NCBI GenBank assembly: GCA_038529355.1
Contig: JBCBDU010000005.1
Coordinates: 61,427 to 125,426 of the forward strand
Origin: CALBPI01 sp038529355
GTDB taxonomy: Bacteria; Pseudomonadota; Gammaproteobacteria; Steroidobacterales; Woeseiaceae
Length of the DNA stretch: 64,000 nt
Reading direction: 5' to 3'
The position numbers and the translations under genes are program-made. Below are positions 1 through 8,089 of the stretch, piece by piece (the first letter of the stretch is position 1; every line of letters starts with the position of its first letter). Under the pieces are notes generated by a model. The model had not been told where the DNA came from and searched no databases. It was given only the letters and a program-made list of their open reading frames with translations.

Positions 1-758
1 GTGTTTACGAGATCAACCGCAATTTCCGCAACGAAGGTTTGTCAACGCAACACAATCCGGAATTTACGATGCTCGAGTTGTATCAAGCCTATGCAGATTT
101 TGAGGATTTGATCGAGCTGCTTGAAACGTTAATGCGTGGGCTTGCCGAGGCGGTGCACGGCAGCACGCAGGTGACGTGGCAAGAGCACACCTACGAGTTG
201 GGCAAGCCGTTCGCGCGCCGCACCATCGCCGACAGCATTCTGGATGCGGTGCCGGAACTGGATGCTGACAAGCTTCGCGATGTCGCGCATCTGACACAAG
301 TCGCGCAGGGTCTCGGTATCTCGGTGCACCCAAACTATGGCGCTGGCAAGCTACAAATAGAAATCTTCGAAAAAGTGGTTGAGCCACATTTGCTGGAACC
401 GACATTCATGCTGGCCTATCCGGCAGAGGTGTCACCGTTGTCGCGCGCCAATGATGAGGATCCGTTTGTCACCGATCGTTTTGAGCTGTTTATCGGCGGT
501 CGCGAGATCGCGAACGGGTTCTCGGAATTGAATGACCCCGAAGATCAGGCGCAACGCTTCGCCGCGCAGGTGGATAACCGTGGCGCAGGCGATGATGAAG
601 CGATGCATTTCGATGCCGACTATATCCGCGCGTTGGAATACGGGTTGCCACCGACGGCAGGTCTTGGCGTCGGGATCGACCGCCTCGTGATGCTGCTGAC
701 CGATAGTGCGACCATTCGTGACGTGTTGCTGTTTCCGCATATGCGACCGGAGAGTTAA
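1..758 (+). CDS. lysS: Lysyl-tRNA synthetase, class II (3' part, cut by window start)
   Basis: C-terminal half of the class II enzyme that charges tRNA-Lys in the cytoplasm. The open frame already runs at base 3, reading VYEINRNFRNEG, and continues to TAA at 758, so the gene begins outside the window. The class II motifs are clear: motif 2 region (FRNEGLSTQHNPEFTMLE), the FIGGREIANGFSELNDPEDQ segment, and motif 3 (GLPPTAGLGVGIDRLVML) close to the end. The close match to E. coli LysS/LysU, including the specific spacing and the TIRDVLLFP end, separates it from the paralogue EpmA, which is shorter and lacks the anticodon-binding domain. The missing N-terminus means that domain cannot be checked here. 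The next gene follows 15 bases later. Confidence 0.96.
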   Translation, partial: VYEINRNFRNEGLSTQHNPEFTMLELYQAYADFEDLIELLETLMRGLAEAVHGSTQVTWQEHTYELGKPFARRTIADSILDAVPELDADKLRDVAHLTQVAQGLGISVHPNYGAGKLQIEIFEKVVEPHLLEPTFMLAYPAEVSPLSRANDEDPFVTDRFELFIGGREIANGFSELNDPEDQAQRFAAQVDNRGAGDDEAMHFDADYIRALEYGLPPTAGLGVGIDRLVMLLTDSATIRDVLLFPHMRPES

Positions 759-773
759 CGAAAGGAGCACATC

Positions 774-1271
774 ATGCTGTTGACGGCACTGCGCGCACTG
801 GTCCTGAGCGTCGCCTTATGCGCGTCTGTCATGGCCACTGACGTTGGCGATATCCCGCACGACGAGTTGGGTAAGCTTGACGGTGTGGTGGTGAAACTGT
901 CGGACAGCCCGGGTACGGTTCGGATCGTGTCGTTTTGGGCGACATGGTGTGCGCCGTGCCTGCGCGAGCTGCCAGTGCTGGTGCAGGTTCAACAACAGAT
1001 CGGCAGCGATTTTCTGCAGGTTTATGCCATCAACTATCAGGAATCCAGGAGCAAGTTTGAGCGTTTGGTCGCCCAACTGGACGACTCCAGCGTGATCTAC
1101 TTGCGCGATCGCAAGGGTAAGACCGGTCGCAGGTTTGGTGTCGATGGTATTCCGCACACCATACTGATCGGCAAGGATGGTCGTATTGCCTACCAGCATA
1201 TTGGTTATGGCACATCGACCATTGATACGATGGTCGAGCAGATCAACAGTCTGCTGCAGGCTGAACCATAA
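774..1271 (+). CDS. TlpA/ResA-type thioredoxin-fold protein, exported
   Basis: Protein of 165 residues with an N-terminal signal or anchor (about residues 1-21, ending near ASVMA) followed by one thioredoxin fold. The redox motif WCAPC lies at residues 58-62 in the context FWATWCAPCLRELP, typical of TlpA/ResA thiol-disulfide reductases of the periplasm. The cis-proline region appears as VDGIPHTILI near residue 125. A good ribosome site (AAAGGAG) precedes the ATG. Its partner is not evident: no cytochrome c maturation gene lies nearby. It sits 15 bases after lysS, so co-transcription is likely. Family is firm; the substrate is unknown. Confidence 0.85.
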   Translation: MLLTALRALVLSVALCASVMATDVGDIPHDELGKLDGVVVKLSDSPGTVRIVSFWATWCAPCLRELPVLVQVQQQIGSDFLQVYAINYQESRSKFERLVAQLDDSSVIYLRDRKGKTGRRFGVDGIPHTILIGKDGRIAYQHIGYGTSTIDTMVEQINSLLQAEP

Positions 1272-1356
1272 CGTCGCCGCGAATTTTGGTATGGTTCTGG
1301 TCATGGCGATAGCCGCGAACGGATCAGTGGCAATGTCACGTACGGAGGGTTAGGTG

Positions 1357-1926
1357 ATGATCAGAGGTTTTGTCTGTTGTGCAGCGTTAGCAATCGTTGC
1401 GTCATTACAAACTGCCAACGCCGAAGAGGGGCTGTTCGTCGCGGTCGGGATTGGTGGTGCCGACGTTGACTACGATGGCCCGTTGTTTGCCTCCGATGAT
1501 CCGGTTGAATTCGATAGCAGCAGTTCGCTGCTTGCCGGTGAAATTCTGGTTGGCTACGAGTTTGCCAACGATCTTTTTGTCGAAATCGGAGAGCGCGGCT
1601 ACGCGTCGTTCAATCTAGGTCTTGGCGATCAGATTTCACTGTCCGCGATTCGTACCGGTCTCGGTTACAGCTGGTCCAGCGAATCGAGACTGGGGATTGT
1701 TACCAAAGCTGGACTGGCGTTTTGGGATCTAAGAGCCCGAGAGTCTTTCCTGTTCAATCCGGGTCCGGAAGAGCAGACGCGCCAGCAGGGCACCGATCTG
1801 TTCCTTGAAGCAGGTGTCGAGTTTCGCTTCACCGATGCATTCCGGATGGGCTTGTCATGGGAATATGTTGCTGTCGACTTTGGCGGTGCGTCATCGGTGA
1901 TGGCAACGTTCAAGTTTGTACCCTGA
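1357..1926 (+). CDS. Small outer-membrane beta-barrel protein
   Basis: About 189 residues with a clear Sec signal peptide (MIRGFVCCAALAIVASLQTA, cleavage near ANA-EE). The mature part has alternating hydrophobic/polar strands (for example GLFVAVGIGGADVDY, EILVGYEFANDLFVEIGERGY, LGIVTKAGLAFWDLR) and ends in VMATFKFVP, with aromatic residues at strand ends, as in the OmpA-like/opacity 8-strand barrels. The ATG at 1357 is preferred; a GTG one codon upstream is equally in frame, and GGAGGG lies 10 bases before. Function cannot be told from sequence: a structural porin-like protein or the OmpA/OmpW-like class in general. It is followed by a hairpin and the convergent ygfZ gene. Confidence 0.7.
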   Translation: MIRGFVCCAALAIVASLQTANAEEGLFVAVGIGGADVDYDGPLFASDDPVEFDSSSSLLAGEILVGYEFANDLFVEIGERGYASFNLGLGDQISLSAIRTGLGYSWSSESRLGIVTKAGLAFWDLRARESFLFNPGPEEQTRQQGTDLFLEAGVEFRFTDAFRMGLSWEYVAVDFGGASSVMATFKFVP

Positions 1927-1959
1927 GTGTGTCACCGTGCGAGGCCGCGATTGAGACGG

Positions 1960-1999
1960 CTAACGGCCGTTTGACGCACTGCACGTTGAAGGCCGTTAG
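1960..1999. terminator. Possible hairpin between convergent genes
   Basis: Inverted repeat CTAACGGCC (1960-1968) and GGCCGTTAG (1991-1999) with a 22-base loop, lying between the ends of the outer-membrane protein gene and ygfZ. It is followed by TTGTTCT rather than a run of T, so it is a weak candidate terminator at best. Confidence 0.35.
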
Positions 2000-2061
2000 T
2001 TGTTCTGATCGCCGTTTGTTATGACTCGTTGTGATCGGCGGTGCGCTGGGCGATTCGCCTG

Positions 2062-2847
2062 TTAGCTACCCGGTTTTGCTGGCTGCAGCGTATTGCCGTC
2101 GGCCAGCGTGTGCGTAGCATTGGCGTCCTTGTCGGCAACCACGATAGCGGCGTAATCGCCTGCGCCGGCAACCAGACGGCCCGTCTTGCGGTCCCCAATC
2201 ATTGCGACTTGTTCCGCGGCATCGCTGATGGGTGTGGTTGCACGGAACAGTCGGGCGCGCCGTTTCACACTGCCCAGATGCTCGGTACGCGCAACCACTT
2301 CCTGGCCGGTATAGCAGCCTTTGCTAAAGCTTAAGGCGTCGACCTGATCCAGACTGAGCATGTGTGGTGTGAACCCGCCAACTGCGTGCGCGGCGATATC
2401 GAACACGCCGTTTTGCAGCCTCTGGGTGCGCGATTGCGCGGCAGCGTCGTACGATGCCTGCCCGACACTGACCAGCGCCTCATGCGCGCTGCCAAAACGC
2501 CATTGAGCCAGCGCGTGCGGTATCCCGGCGTCATCGACCGCCACGACGCGCACATCGTCGGCAACGAGTGCGTCAACCTTGCTGCGCAGTTTGTAACGCA
2601 AGACGCCGGTTAGCCATTGCTCGGCAAGTTCGCGGCGCAGCGCAACGATCAGTGAATCCGGCTGATAAATCAGGGTCAGGACGGCCAGTACCCGTCCTTT
2701 CGGATCGCAAGAGGCAGCCAGCAGCGCCGGGCAGTCCCTGCCCAACCGGCCGATATCCTGCGTCAGCTGACCTTGCAGGAACGAGATCCGATCATCGCCT
2801 TGAAAACGGATCGGGGTTAGCCAGTCAGGGGAGGTCGTATCAGCCAT
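2062..2847 (-). CDS. ygfZ: Folate-binding protein YgfZ (Fe-S cluster repair/maintenance)
   Basis: GcvT-like protein of 261 residues. The family signature K-G-C-Y-T-G-Q-E-V-V is present near residue 180 (SFSKGCYTGQEVVART), with the conserved cysteine that is essential in E. coli YgfZ. YgfZ-type proteins bind tetrahydrofolate and support [4Fe-4S] enzymes such as MiaB and succinate dehydrogenase. The frame is open to 3225, but the N-terminal homology begins at MADTTSPDWL, so the ATG at 2847 is chosen; the longer form would overlap the divergent DUF1674 gene. It is divergent from the sdh operon, which fits a role in maturing SdhB clusters, though that link is inference. Confidence 0.9.
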   Translation of the reverse strand: MADTTSPDWLTPIRFQGDDRISFLQGQLTQDIGRLGRDCPALLAASCDPKGRVLAVLTLIYQPDSLIVALRRELAEQWLTGVLRYKLRSKVDALVADDVRVVAVDDAGIPHALAQWRFGSAHEALVSVGQASYDAAAQSRTQRLQNGVFDIAAHAVGGFTPHMLSLDQVDALSFSKGCYTGQEVVARTEHLGSVKRRARLFRATTPISDAAEQVAMIGDRKTGRLVAGAGDYAAIVVADKDANATHTLADGNTLQPAKPGS

Positions 2848-2953
2848 GCTTGTTCTCGTGGGAGTGACGAAAAACCGGTCTCGCCTGTCTGACCGGCATC
2901 TGTCGTCGATTTGTAAAGGATTTGTACCTGTTCCGTCCACCCAAAAGCGTGCG

Positions 2954-2990
2954 TTGGGTACTGCGGTAGGTACGTGAGTCTGGCATAATT
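2954..2990 (+). promoter_or_regulatory. Putative sdh operon promoter (-10 only convincing)
   Basis: TGGCATAATT at 2981-2990 gives an extended -10 (TGG plus CATAAT at 2984-2989), 37 bases before the first gene of the sdh operon. No good -35 sits at the standard distance. Placed by position and -10 match only. Confidence 0.35.
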
Positions 2991-3025
2991 GCGGCATAGC
3001 AACATTGAGCTGAAGGGCAAACGCG

Positions 3026-3235
3026 ATGTCTGACAAGCAATCACCCGCGCCGGTAGTGTATCCGGCCTCGCGGGAAACCGCATCGACTGATACACCTGCC
3101 ACCTCGACGGATGCCACTTCGGCTTCTTCGCAGCGTGCGCAACCTTCGTCGCCACGAGAAATCGGCGGACGTGAGGGGCCAGAGCCAACCCGGTTTGGCG
3201 ACTGGGAAAAAAACGGCCGTTGCATCGATTTTTAA
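3026..3235 (+). CDS. DUF1674 protein, succinate dehydrogenase assembly factor 4 homologue
   Basis: Small protein of 69 residues. The first 45 are low-complexity, rich in Ser, Thr and Pro; the last 25 carry the DUF1674 signature (EIGGREGPEPTRFGDWE then KNGRCIDF to the last residue). This is the conserved C-terminal block of mitochondrial SDHAF4 (Sdh8), which binds flavinylated SdhA and helps it join SdhB. The ATG has a good ribosome site (GAAGGG). It is the first gene of the operon, 18 bases before sdhC, matching its expected role. The short length and shared C-terminus make the family call firm; bacterial function is inferred from the mitochondrial homologue. Confidence 0.88.
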   Translation: MSDKQSPAPVVYPASRETASTDTPATSTDATSASSQRAQPSSPREIGGREGPEPTRFGDWEKNGRCIDF

Positions 3236-3253
3236 AGCAAGAACACAACACGA

Positions 3254-3634
3254 ATGAACACACGATCAAGACCGCTGTCGCCACATTTGTCGGCGTACAA
3301 GTTTCGCATCACATCAACGCTATCTATTTTGCACCGCATGACCGGCGTTGCGCTGACAGTTGGAACACTGCTGCTCGTCGCATGGCTCATCGGCGCTGCC
3401 GGCGGGCCTGAGTCGTACTCGGCGGTGACAGCCTTCGCGGGCAGCATTGTCGGTCGCGTGCTGGTAGCTGGATGGATATTCGCGTTCTTCTATCATTTGT
3501 GTAACGGCGTGCGACACTTGTTTTGGGACGCCGGGCGCGGATTCGAGATCGAGCAGGCACGCGCTTCGGGCTGGACGGTCGTTGTTGTCAGCAGTGTGGC
3601 CACGCTTGCCTCGCTGGCTGCGTTCTACCTGTAA
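3254..3634 (+). CDS. sdhC: Succinate dehydrogenase cytochrome b556 subunit
   Basis: Membrane anchor subunit of complex II, 126 residues with three transmembrane helices (about 28-48, 62-85, 106-124). The N-terminal RPLSPHL motif is present, as are the quinone-site residues Ser24 and Arg28 in SILHRMTG and the haem b ligand His81 in FYHLCNGVRH, equivalent to E. coli Ser27, Arg31 and His84. It lies between the DUF1674 gene and sdhD, in a co-directional run with short gaps. Confidence 0.95.
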   Translation: MNTRSRPLSPHLSAYKFRITSTLSILHRMTGVALTVGTLLLVAWLIGAAGGPESYSAVTAFAGSIVGRVLVAGWIFAFFYHLCNGVRHLFWDAGRGFEIEQARASGWTVVVVSSVATLASLAAFYL

Positions 3635-3648
3635 CGGAGGGTTTGTCG

Positions 3649-4029
3649 ATGTCTTTGAAATCTCCGTTGGGTAAGGTGCTGGGGCTCGGTTCAGCGAAAG
3701 ATGGCACGGATCATTGGTGGAGCCAGCGCGTCAGCGCGGTGGCCATGATCCCGCTGACGCTGTGGTTTGCGTTTTCGATGCTGACGATGCCCGATTTTGG
3801 TTACTTCACCGTGCGCAGCTGGATGGCGGCGCCGCTGAATGCCGTGTTGCTGTTGTTGTTGGTAGGCACGTTGCTCTATCACTCCAAACTCGGCACACAG
3901 GTTGTTGTTGAGGATTATGTGCACGGCTTCAAGAAAGTCGCCACGTTGATCATTCTGAAGTTTATCTACGCCGCCTTAGCTGTTGCAGCGGTGTTTTCGA
4001 TTTTACGTGTTTCGCTGGGGGCCGTCTGA
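3649..4029 (+). CDS. sdhD: Succinate dehydrogenase membrane anchor subunit
   Basis: Second complex II anchor, 126 residues, three hydrophobic helices (about 30-47, 61-78, 98-120). The cytoplasmic N-terminus contains W-W-S-Q-R, and EDYVHG at residues 88-93 carries the Asp-Tyr pair of the quinone site. The frame is open further upstream inside sdhC, but the ATG at 3649 follows an excellent site (CGGAGGG) and matches the normal family length. Its TGA touches the ATG of sdhA directly (no gap). Confidence 0.94.
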   Translation: MSLKSPLGKVLGLGSAKDGTDHWWSQRVSAVAMIPLTLWFAFSMLTMPDFGYFTVRSWMAAPLNAVLLLLLVGTLLYHSKLGTQVVVEDYVHGFKKVATLIILKFIYAALAVAAVFSILRVSLGAV

Positions 4030-5817
4030 ATGACTGCTGATTACGAGTTTATTGATCATACCTACGACGTCGTCGTCGTCGGTGCCGGTGGCGCCGGTCT
4101 GCGCGCAACGTTTGGCCTTGCCGAGGCCGGCTTCGCAACGGCCTGCGTGACGAAGGTGTTTCCGACCCGCAGTCATACGGTGGCAGCGCAGGGCGGCATC
4201 AGCGCGGCACTCGGCAATATGGGTGAGGACGATTGGCGTTGGCACATGTACGACACCGTCAAGGGGGCCGATTGGCTCGGCGATCAGGACGCGATTGAAT
4301 ACATGTGCAAGGAAGCGCCGAAAGCAGTTATTGAACTTGAGCACTACGGCGTGCCGTTCTCGCGCACTGAGGCAGGCAAAATCTACCAGCGCCCATTCGG
4401 CGGTATGACCACACATTTCGGCGAGGGCACGGCGCAGCGCACCTGTGCGGCTGCTGACCGCACCGGCCATGCGATGCTGCACACGCTTTACCAGCAGTCG
4501 TTGAAGCACGATGCCGAGTTTTTCATCGAGTTTTTTGCGATCGACCTAATCATGGTCGATGGCGAGTGCCGCGGCATCGTTGCGTTGAATATGGCTGATG
4601 GCACGTTGCATCGCTTCCGCGCTAGCAAGGTTATTTTGGCCACCGGTGGCTATGGCCGTGCGTACTTCTCGTGCACCTCGGCGCATACCTGCACCGGTGA
4701 CGGTGGTGGCATGGTCGCACGCGCCGGTTTGCCATTGCAGGACATGGAATTTGTGCAGTTCCACCCGACCGGCATTTATGGCGCAGGCTGTCTGATCACG
4801 GAAGGCTCGCGCGGCGAAGGCGGCTATCTGACCAACTCCGATGGTGAGCGCTTCATGGAGCGCTACGCGCCGAATGCGAAAGATCTGGCTTCGCGTGATG
4901 TCGTGAGCCGTTCGATGACGATCGAGATTCAGGAGGGCCGCGGCGTCGGTCCGGAGAACGACCACATTTTCTTGCATCTGGAGCACCTGGGTCCCGAAGT
5001 CATTGAAGAACGCCTGCCCGGCATTGCCGAGACTGCGAAAATTTTTGCCGGCGTCGATGTCAACAAGGCGCCTATCCCGGTGCTGCCGACCGTGCACTAC
5101 AACATGGGCGGCATTCCGACCGACTATCGCGGCCAAGTCGTGACGCTGCGCGATGGCGATCCGGACAGCGTTGTGCCAGGTTTGATGGCGATTGGTGAGG
5201 CAGGCTGTGTCTCGGTGCACGGCGCAAATCGTCTGGGTTCCAATTCGCTTCTTGATCTCGTGGTATTCGGGCGCGGTGCAGCGATGCATTGTGCCGAGAC
5301 GATGAAGCCGGGCGCTGCGCAGCCGGAGCTGCCAGCGGATGCGGGCCAGAACAGCACGGATCGCCTGCATCGTTTGCGACATGCGGATGGTTCACGCAAT
5401 ACGGCCGATCTGCGCCTTGAGATGCAGAAAATCATGCAACAGCACGCTGCAGTATTCCGCACCGAGGATTTGCTGCAGGAGGGCATCACGAAGCTTTCTG
5501 CCACGCAAGCCAGCATGGCGGATATCCGTGTCAGTGATCGCTCGCTGATCTGGAACACGGATCTGATCGAGGCGATGGAGCTGGAGAATCTGATGGCCAA
5601 CGCGCAGGCGACCATTCGTTCTGCGGCGAACCGGCACGAGAGTCGTGGTGCGCAGGCGCGCGAAGACTATCCGGATCGTGATGACGAGCAATGGATGAAG
5701 CACACGTTGGCGTGGGTCGCCGAGACCGGCGAGACTTGCATCGATTATCGGCCGGTGCATAGCGAAACATTGACCGATGAGGTAGAGGCGATACCGCCGA
5801 AAGCGCGCGTTTACTAG
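4030..5817 (+). CDS. sdhA: Succinate dehydrogenase flavoprotein subunit
   Basis: Catalytic subunit that oxidises succinate to fumarate, 595 residues, the usual length. The FAD-binding Rossmann motif is VVVVGAGGAGLR (residues 14-25) and the covalent FAD histidine is His49 in RSHTVAAQGG. Conserved active-site stretches are HPTGIYGAGCLITEG and RLGSNSLLDLVVFGRGAA. Covalent FAD attachment is normally helped by SdhE, encoded three genes downstream. It starts immediately after the sdhD stop, showing translational coupling. Confidence 0.98.
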   Translation: MTADYEFIDHTYDVVVVGAGGAGLRATFGLAEAGFATACVTKVFPTRSHTVAAQGGISAALGNMGEDDWRWHMYDTVKGADWLGDQDAIEYMCKEAPKAVIELEHYGVPFSRTEAGKIYQRPFGGMTTHFGEGTAQRTCAAADRTGHAMLHTLYQQSLKHDAEFFIEFFAIDLIMVDGECRGIVALNMADGTLHRFRASKVILATGGYGRAYFSCTSAHTCTGDGGGMVARAGLPLQDMEFVQFHPTGIYGAGCLITEGSRGEGGYLTNSDGERFMERYAPNAKDLASRDVVSRSMTIEIQEGRGVGPENDHIFLHLEHLGPEVIEERLPGIAETAKIFAGVDVNKAPIPVLPTVHYNMGGIPTDYRGQVVTLRDGDPDSVVPGLMAIGEAGCVSVHGANRLGSNSLLDLVVFGRGAAMHCAETMKPGAAQPELPADAGQNSTDRLHRLRHADGSRNTADLRLEMQKIMQQHAAVFRTEDLLQEGITKLSATQASMADIRVSDRSLIWNTDLIEAMELENLMANAQATIRSAANRHESRGAQAREDYPDRDDEQWMKHTLAWVAETGETCIDYRPVHSETLTDEVEAIPPKARVY

Positions 5818-5885
5818 CGCAAGGACTGAAGAAGGGTGAGCGGGCGCAAATGGTGTCCGTGACGAGATGATCTGAGGAGCACACT

Positions 5886-6668
5886 GTGGCGGAATTCCGG
5901 CTACCGAAAAATTCGCGGCCCGTAAAAGGCAAACACTACCCGGCCCCGGCCGAGGCGACCAATACGCGTCGCTATGTGATTTATCGATACGACCCCGACA
6001 ACGACACCGCACCGCGCATGGACACCTACGATGTCGATACCGACACCTGCGGTCCGATGGTGTTGGATGCGCTGATCAAGATCAAAAACGAAATTGATCC
6101 GACGCTGACATTTCGACGTTCTTGCCGCGAGGGTATTTGCGGCTCGTGTGCCATGAATATTGACGGCGGTAACACGCTGGCCTGTATTAAGTCCAGCGCA
6201 GACATTGGTAATGAGGTGCGCATCTACCCGCTGCCGCATATGCCGGTCATCAAGGATCTGGTGCCGGATCTCACCAACTTCTACGCCCAGTACGCATCGA
6301 TCAAGCCGTGGCTGCAATCCAAAACGCCGCCGCCGCCTGACCAGGAACGATTGCAGACTAAAGACGATCAGGAACTGATTAACGAGCCTTCCGCATGCAT
6401 CTTGTGCGCCTGCTGCTCGACCAGTTGCCCGAGCTACTGGTGGAATTCCGATCGTTACCTGGGGCCGGCGGCGCTGTTGGCTTCGTATCGCTGGCTCGTG
6501 GATAGCCGCGATGATGCGACTGGCGAGCGACTGGATCATCTGGAAGATCCGTTCCGACTCTATCGTTGCCACACCATCATGAATTGCACGCAGACTTGTC
6601 CTAAAGGCCTGAACCCGGCCAAGGCAATCGCTGAAACCAAGAAAATGATGGCAGAGCGCCGTCACTGA
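5886..6668 (+). CDS. sdhB: Succinate dehydrogenase iron-sulfur subunit
   Basis: Electron-transfer subunit of complex II, 260 residues. The [2Fe-2S] ligands are Cys80, Cys85, Cys88 and Cys100 (SCREGICGSC); the second domain has Cys171, Cys174, Cys177 for [4Fe-4S] and Cys181, Cys228, Cys234 (with Cys238) for the remaining clusters, all in the normal context. The GTG start at 5886 follows GAGGAGCACACT; the N-terminus is about 20 residues longer than in E. coli, as in mitochondrial and alphaproteobacterial forms. The 68-base gap after sdhA is the largest in this operon. Confidence 0.97.
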   Translation: MAEFRLPKNSRPVKGKHYPAPAEATNTRRYVIYRYDPDNDTAPRMDTYDVDTDTCGPMVLDALIKIKNEIDPTLTFRRSCREGICGSCAMNIDGGNTLACIKSSADIGNEVRIYPLPHMPVIKDLVPDLTNFYAQYASIKPWLQSKTPPPPDQERLQTKDDQELINEPSACILCACCSTSCPSYWWNSDRYLGPAALLASYRWLVDSRDDATGERLDHLEDPFRLYRCHTIMNCTQTCPKGLNPAKAIAETKKMMAERRH

Positions 6669-6677
6669 CAATACGCC

Positions 6678-6944
6678 ATGCACAGCGATCCCAACATTCG
6701 CGCGCTGACGTGGCGATGCCGCCGCGGCATGCGCGAGCTCGACCAGTTATTGCTGGGGTTTCTGAATCAGCACTTTGATGCAATCGATGCTGACCAGAAA
6801 GCAGCTTTTTTGCGATTGCTGGACATGCAAGACCCTGAGATATTCGGCTTTCTTGTACGAGGTATCGTGCCCGGAGATCCGGACATTGCGGCAATCGTTC
6901 ACACCGTCCTTCATCAGACTGACACCCGAACCGTTCACACGTAG
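6678..6944 (+). CDS. sdhE: FAD assembly factor SdhE
   Basis: Small soluble protein of 88 residues. The family signature RRGMRELD near residues 14-21 is intact (R-G-M-x-E-L-D is the surface needed to flavinylate SdhA). The rest forms the expected helical bundle with LLDMQDPEIFGFL, typical of the DUF339/YgfY family. It starts 9 bases after sdhB, inside the operon that encodes its target, whereas in E. coli the gene lies with ygfX away from sdh. Confidence 0.93.
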   Translation: MHSDPNIRALTWRCRRGMRELDQLLLGFLNQHFDAIDADQKAAFLRLLDMQDPEIFGFLVRGIVPGDPDIAAIVHTVLHQTDTRTVHT

Positions 6945-7314
6945 TTATGCCTTAGCGTGGGTGGCGCTGGCGGCTATTGGCTGTGCGCTGTTACTGGTTC
7001 GTGTCAGTGATCCGCTGCTGTTTGCCAGTGCTGCGATCTGCGTGCAGCTCGGCGCAGCAATGGCTGTGGCTCGGGTATGGGCTTGGCGGGTGCCGGCGCA
7101 ATTGGCGATCGGCAGCGATGGTGCGCTGTACCTGCTCGAGCCCGCTGCTTTTGTCGCCGCCGATCTACGGCCGGCCAGTGTCTTTGCCGGCCGCTGGTGC
7201 TATCTGCAGATTCGCACGTCTACGCACACCTGGCACGCGGTGCTCGCAGCGCGTCGCAACCGCGCTGCCTGGCGCCACTTTCAGGTGCTCAGGCGCTGGT
7301 GCAAACACCACTAA
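6919..7314 (+). CDS. ygfX: YgfX/CptA-like membrane protein
   Basis: Two transmembrane helices (around YALAWVALAAIGCALLL and ASAAICVQLGAAMAVA) followed by a basic C-terminal domain (WRVPAQLAIGSDGALYL, then HTWHAVLAARRNRAAWRH). This is the layout of YgfX (DUF1434), encoded next to sdhE in many gammaproteobacteria and described in E. coli as the toxin-like partner of YgfY. The reading frame overlaps the end of sdhE. No ATG is available: CTG at 6919, ATC at 6913 or GTG at 6961 are the candidates, so the start is uncertain. The family call rests on topology and position more than on strong motifs. Confidence 0.68.
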   Translation: MTPEPFTRSYALAWVALAAIGCALLLVRVSDPLLFASAAICVQLGAAMAVARVWAWRVPAQLAIGSDGALYLLEPAAFVAADLRPASVFAGRWCYLQIRTSTHTWHAVLAARRNRAAWRHFQVLRRWCKHH

Positions 7315-7412
7315 CCGGCCGTGATGCATGGTGTAGCATGTCGGTACGCGACGGGTTCGCGGCTGCACGCTGGCAGTGGCCAGGATTGCTGCGATTTTTT
7401 GCTATTTTGCCG

Positions 7413-7440
7413 AACTTTCGGAATCGCAGCCGGTCTATTG
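7413..7440 (+). promoter_or_regulatory. Sigma-E-type promoter of the rpoE operon
   Basis: GAACTT at 7413-7418 matches the sigma-E -35 core (GGAACTT), and TCTATT at 7435-7440 resembles its -10 (TCTGA/TCAAA) with a 16-base spacer. It lies 46 bases ahead of the rpoE start, where E. coli has its autoregulated promoter. Pattern match only. Confidence 0.55.
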
Positions 7441-7486
7441 GTGTGACCGCGGACGGGCCGTAGAATAAATAAAGGGGTTCGCCCGT

Positions 7487-8065
7487 ATGGGCTCGACAAC
7501 GAACGATGCGCTTTTGGTCAAGCGCGTGCAAAAAGGTGACAAAGGTGCTTTCGACCTGTTGGTGCTCAAATACCAGCACAAGATCGTCAATCTGGTGTCG
7601 CGTTACGTCCGCGACAAGGACGAGGCTCAGGATGTTTCCCAGGAAGCATTCATCAAGGCTTACCGCGCGCTGCCAAGGTTTCGCGGAGACAGTGCGTTCT
7701 ATACGTGGCTGTACCGAATTGCAGTGAACACGGCAAAGAATTATCTGGTGGCTGCCAAGCGGCGACCCATGGACTACGATCTTGATTTGCAGAATCCGGA
7801 CCAGTACGAAATGCACGCGCGATTGAAGACGGGCGATACGCCCGAAGCATTGGCGCTGAAGGATGAGATGCAGGCGCGTATCAACGCCTCGATCAGCGAT
7901 TTGCCCGAAGACCTGCGCACCGCGATTATCCTGCGCGAGATTGACGGCATGAGCTATGAAGAAATTGCACAGGCGATGGAGTGTCCTGTGGGAACCGTGC
8001 GATCTCGCATATTTCGGGCGCGCGAGGCTATCACCAAAGGTATCGAGGCATTGTCCACCGAATAG
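7487..8065 (+). CDS. rpoE: RNA polymerase ECF sigma factor, sigma-E
   Basis: 192 residues, the usual length for RpoE/AlgU. Region 2 contains YVRDKDEAQDVSQEAFIKAYR and FYTWLYRIAVNTAKNYL; region 4 holds the helix-turn-helix MSYEEIAQAMECPVGTVRSR. RpoE directs transcription of envelope-stress genes and is held by RseA at the inner membrane until outer-membrane protein misfolding triggers RseA cleavage. The next three genes are its regulators rseA, rseB and rseC in the canonical order. The upstream site at 7413-7440 suggests it drives its own operon. Confidence 0.97.
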   Translation: MGSTTNDALLVKRVQKGDKGAFDLLVLKYQHKIVNLVSRYVRDKDEAQDVSQEAFIKAYRALPRFRGDSAFYTWLYRIAVNTAKNYLVAAKRRPMDYDLDLQNPDQYEMHARLKTGDTPEALALKDEMQARINASISDLPEDLRTAIILREIDGMSYEEIAQAMECPVGTVRSRIFRAREAITKGIEALSTE

Positions 8066-8089
8066 GGGGGCAACGACACAGGCGATGTT

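Noticed and set aside
4546..5382. Antisense open frame of 278 codons opposite sdhA
   Set aside because: A shadow caused by GC-rich codon bias in sdhA; no family features or ribosome site.
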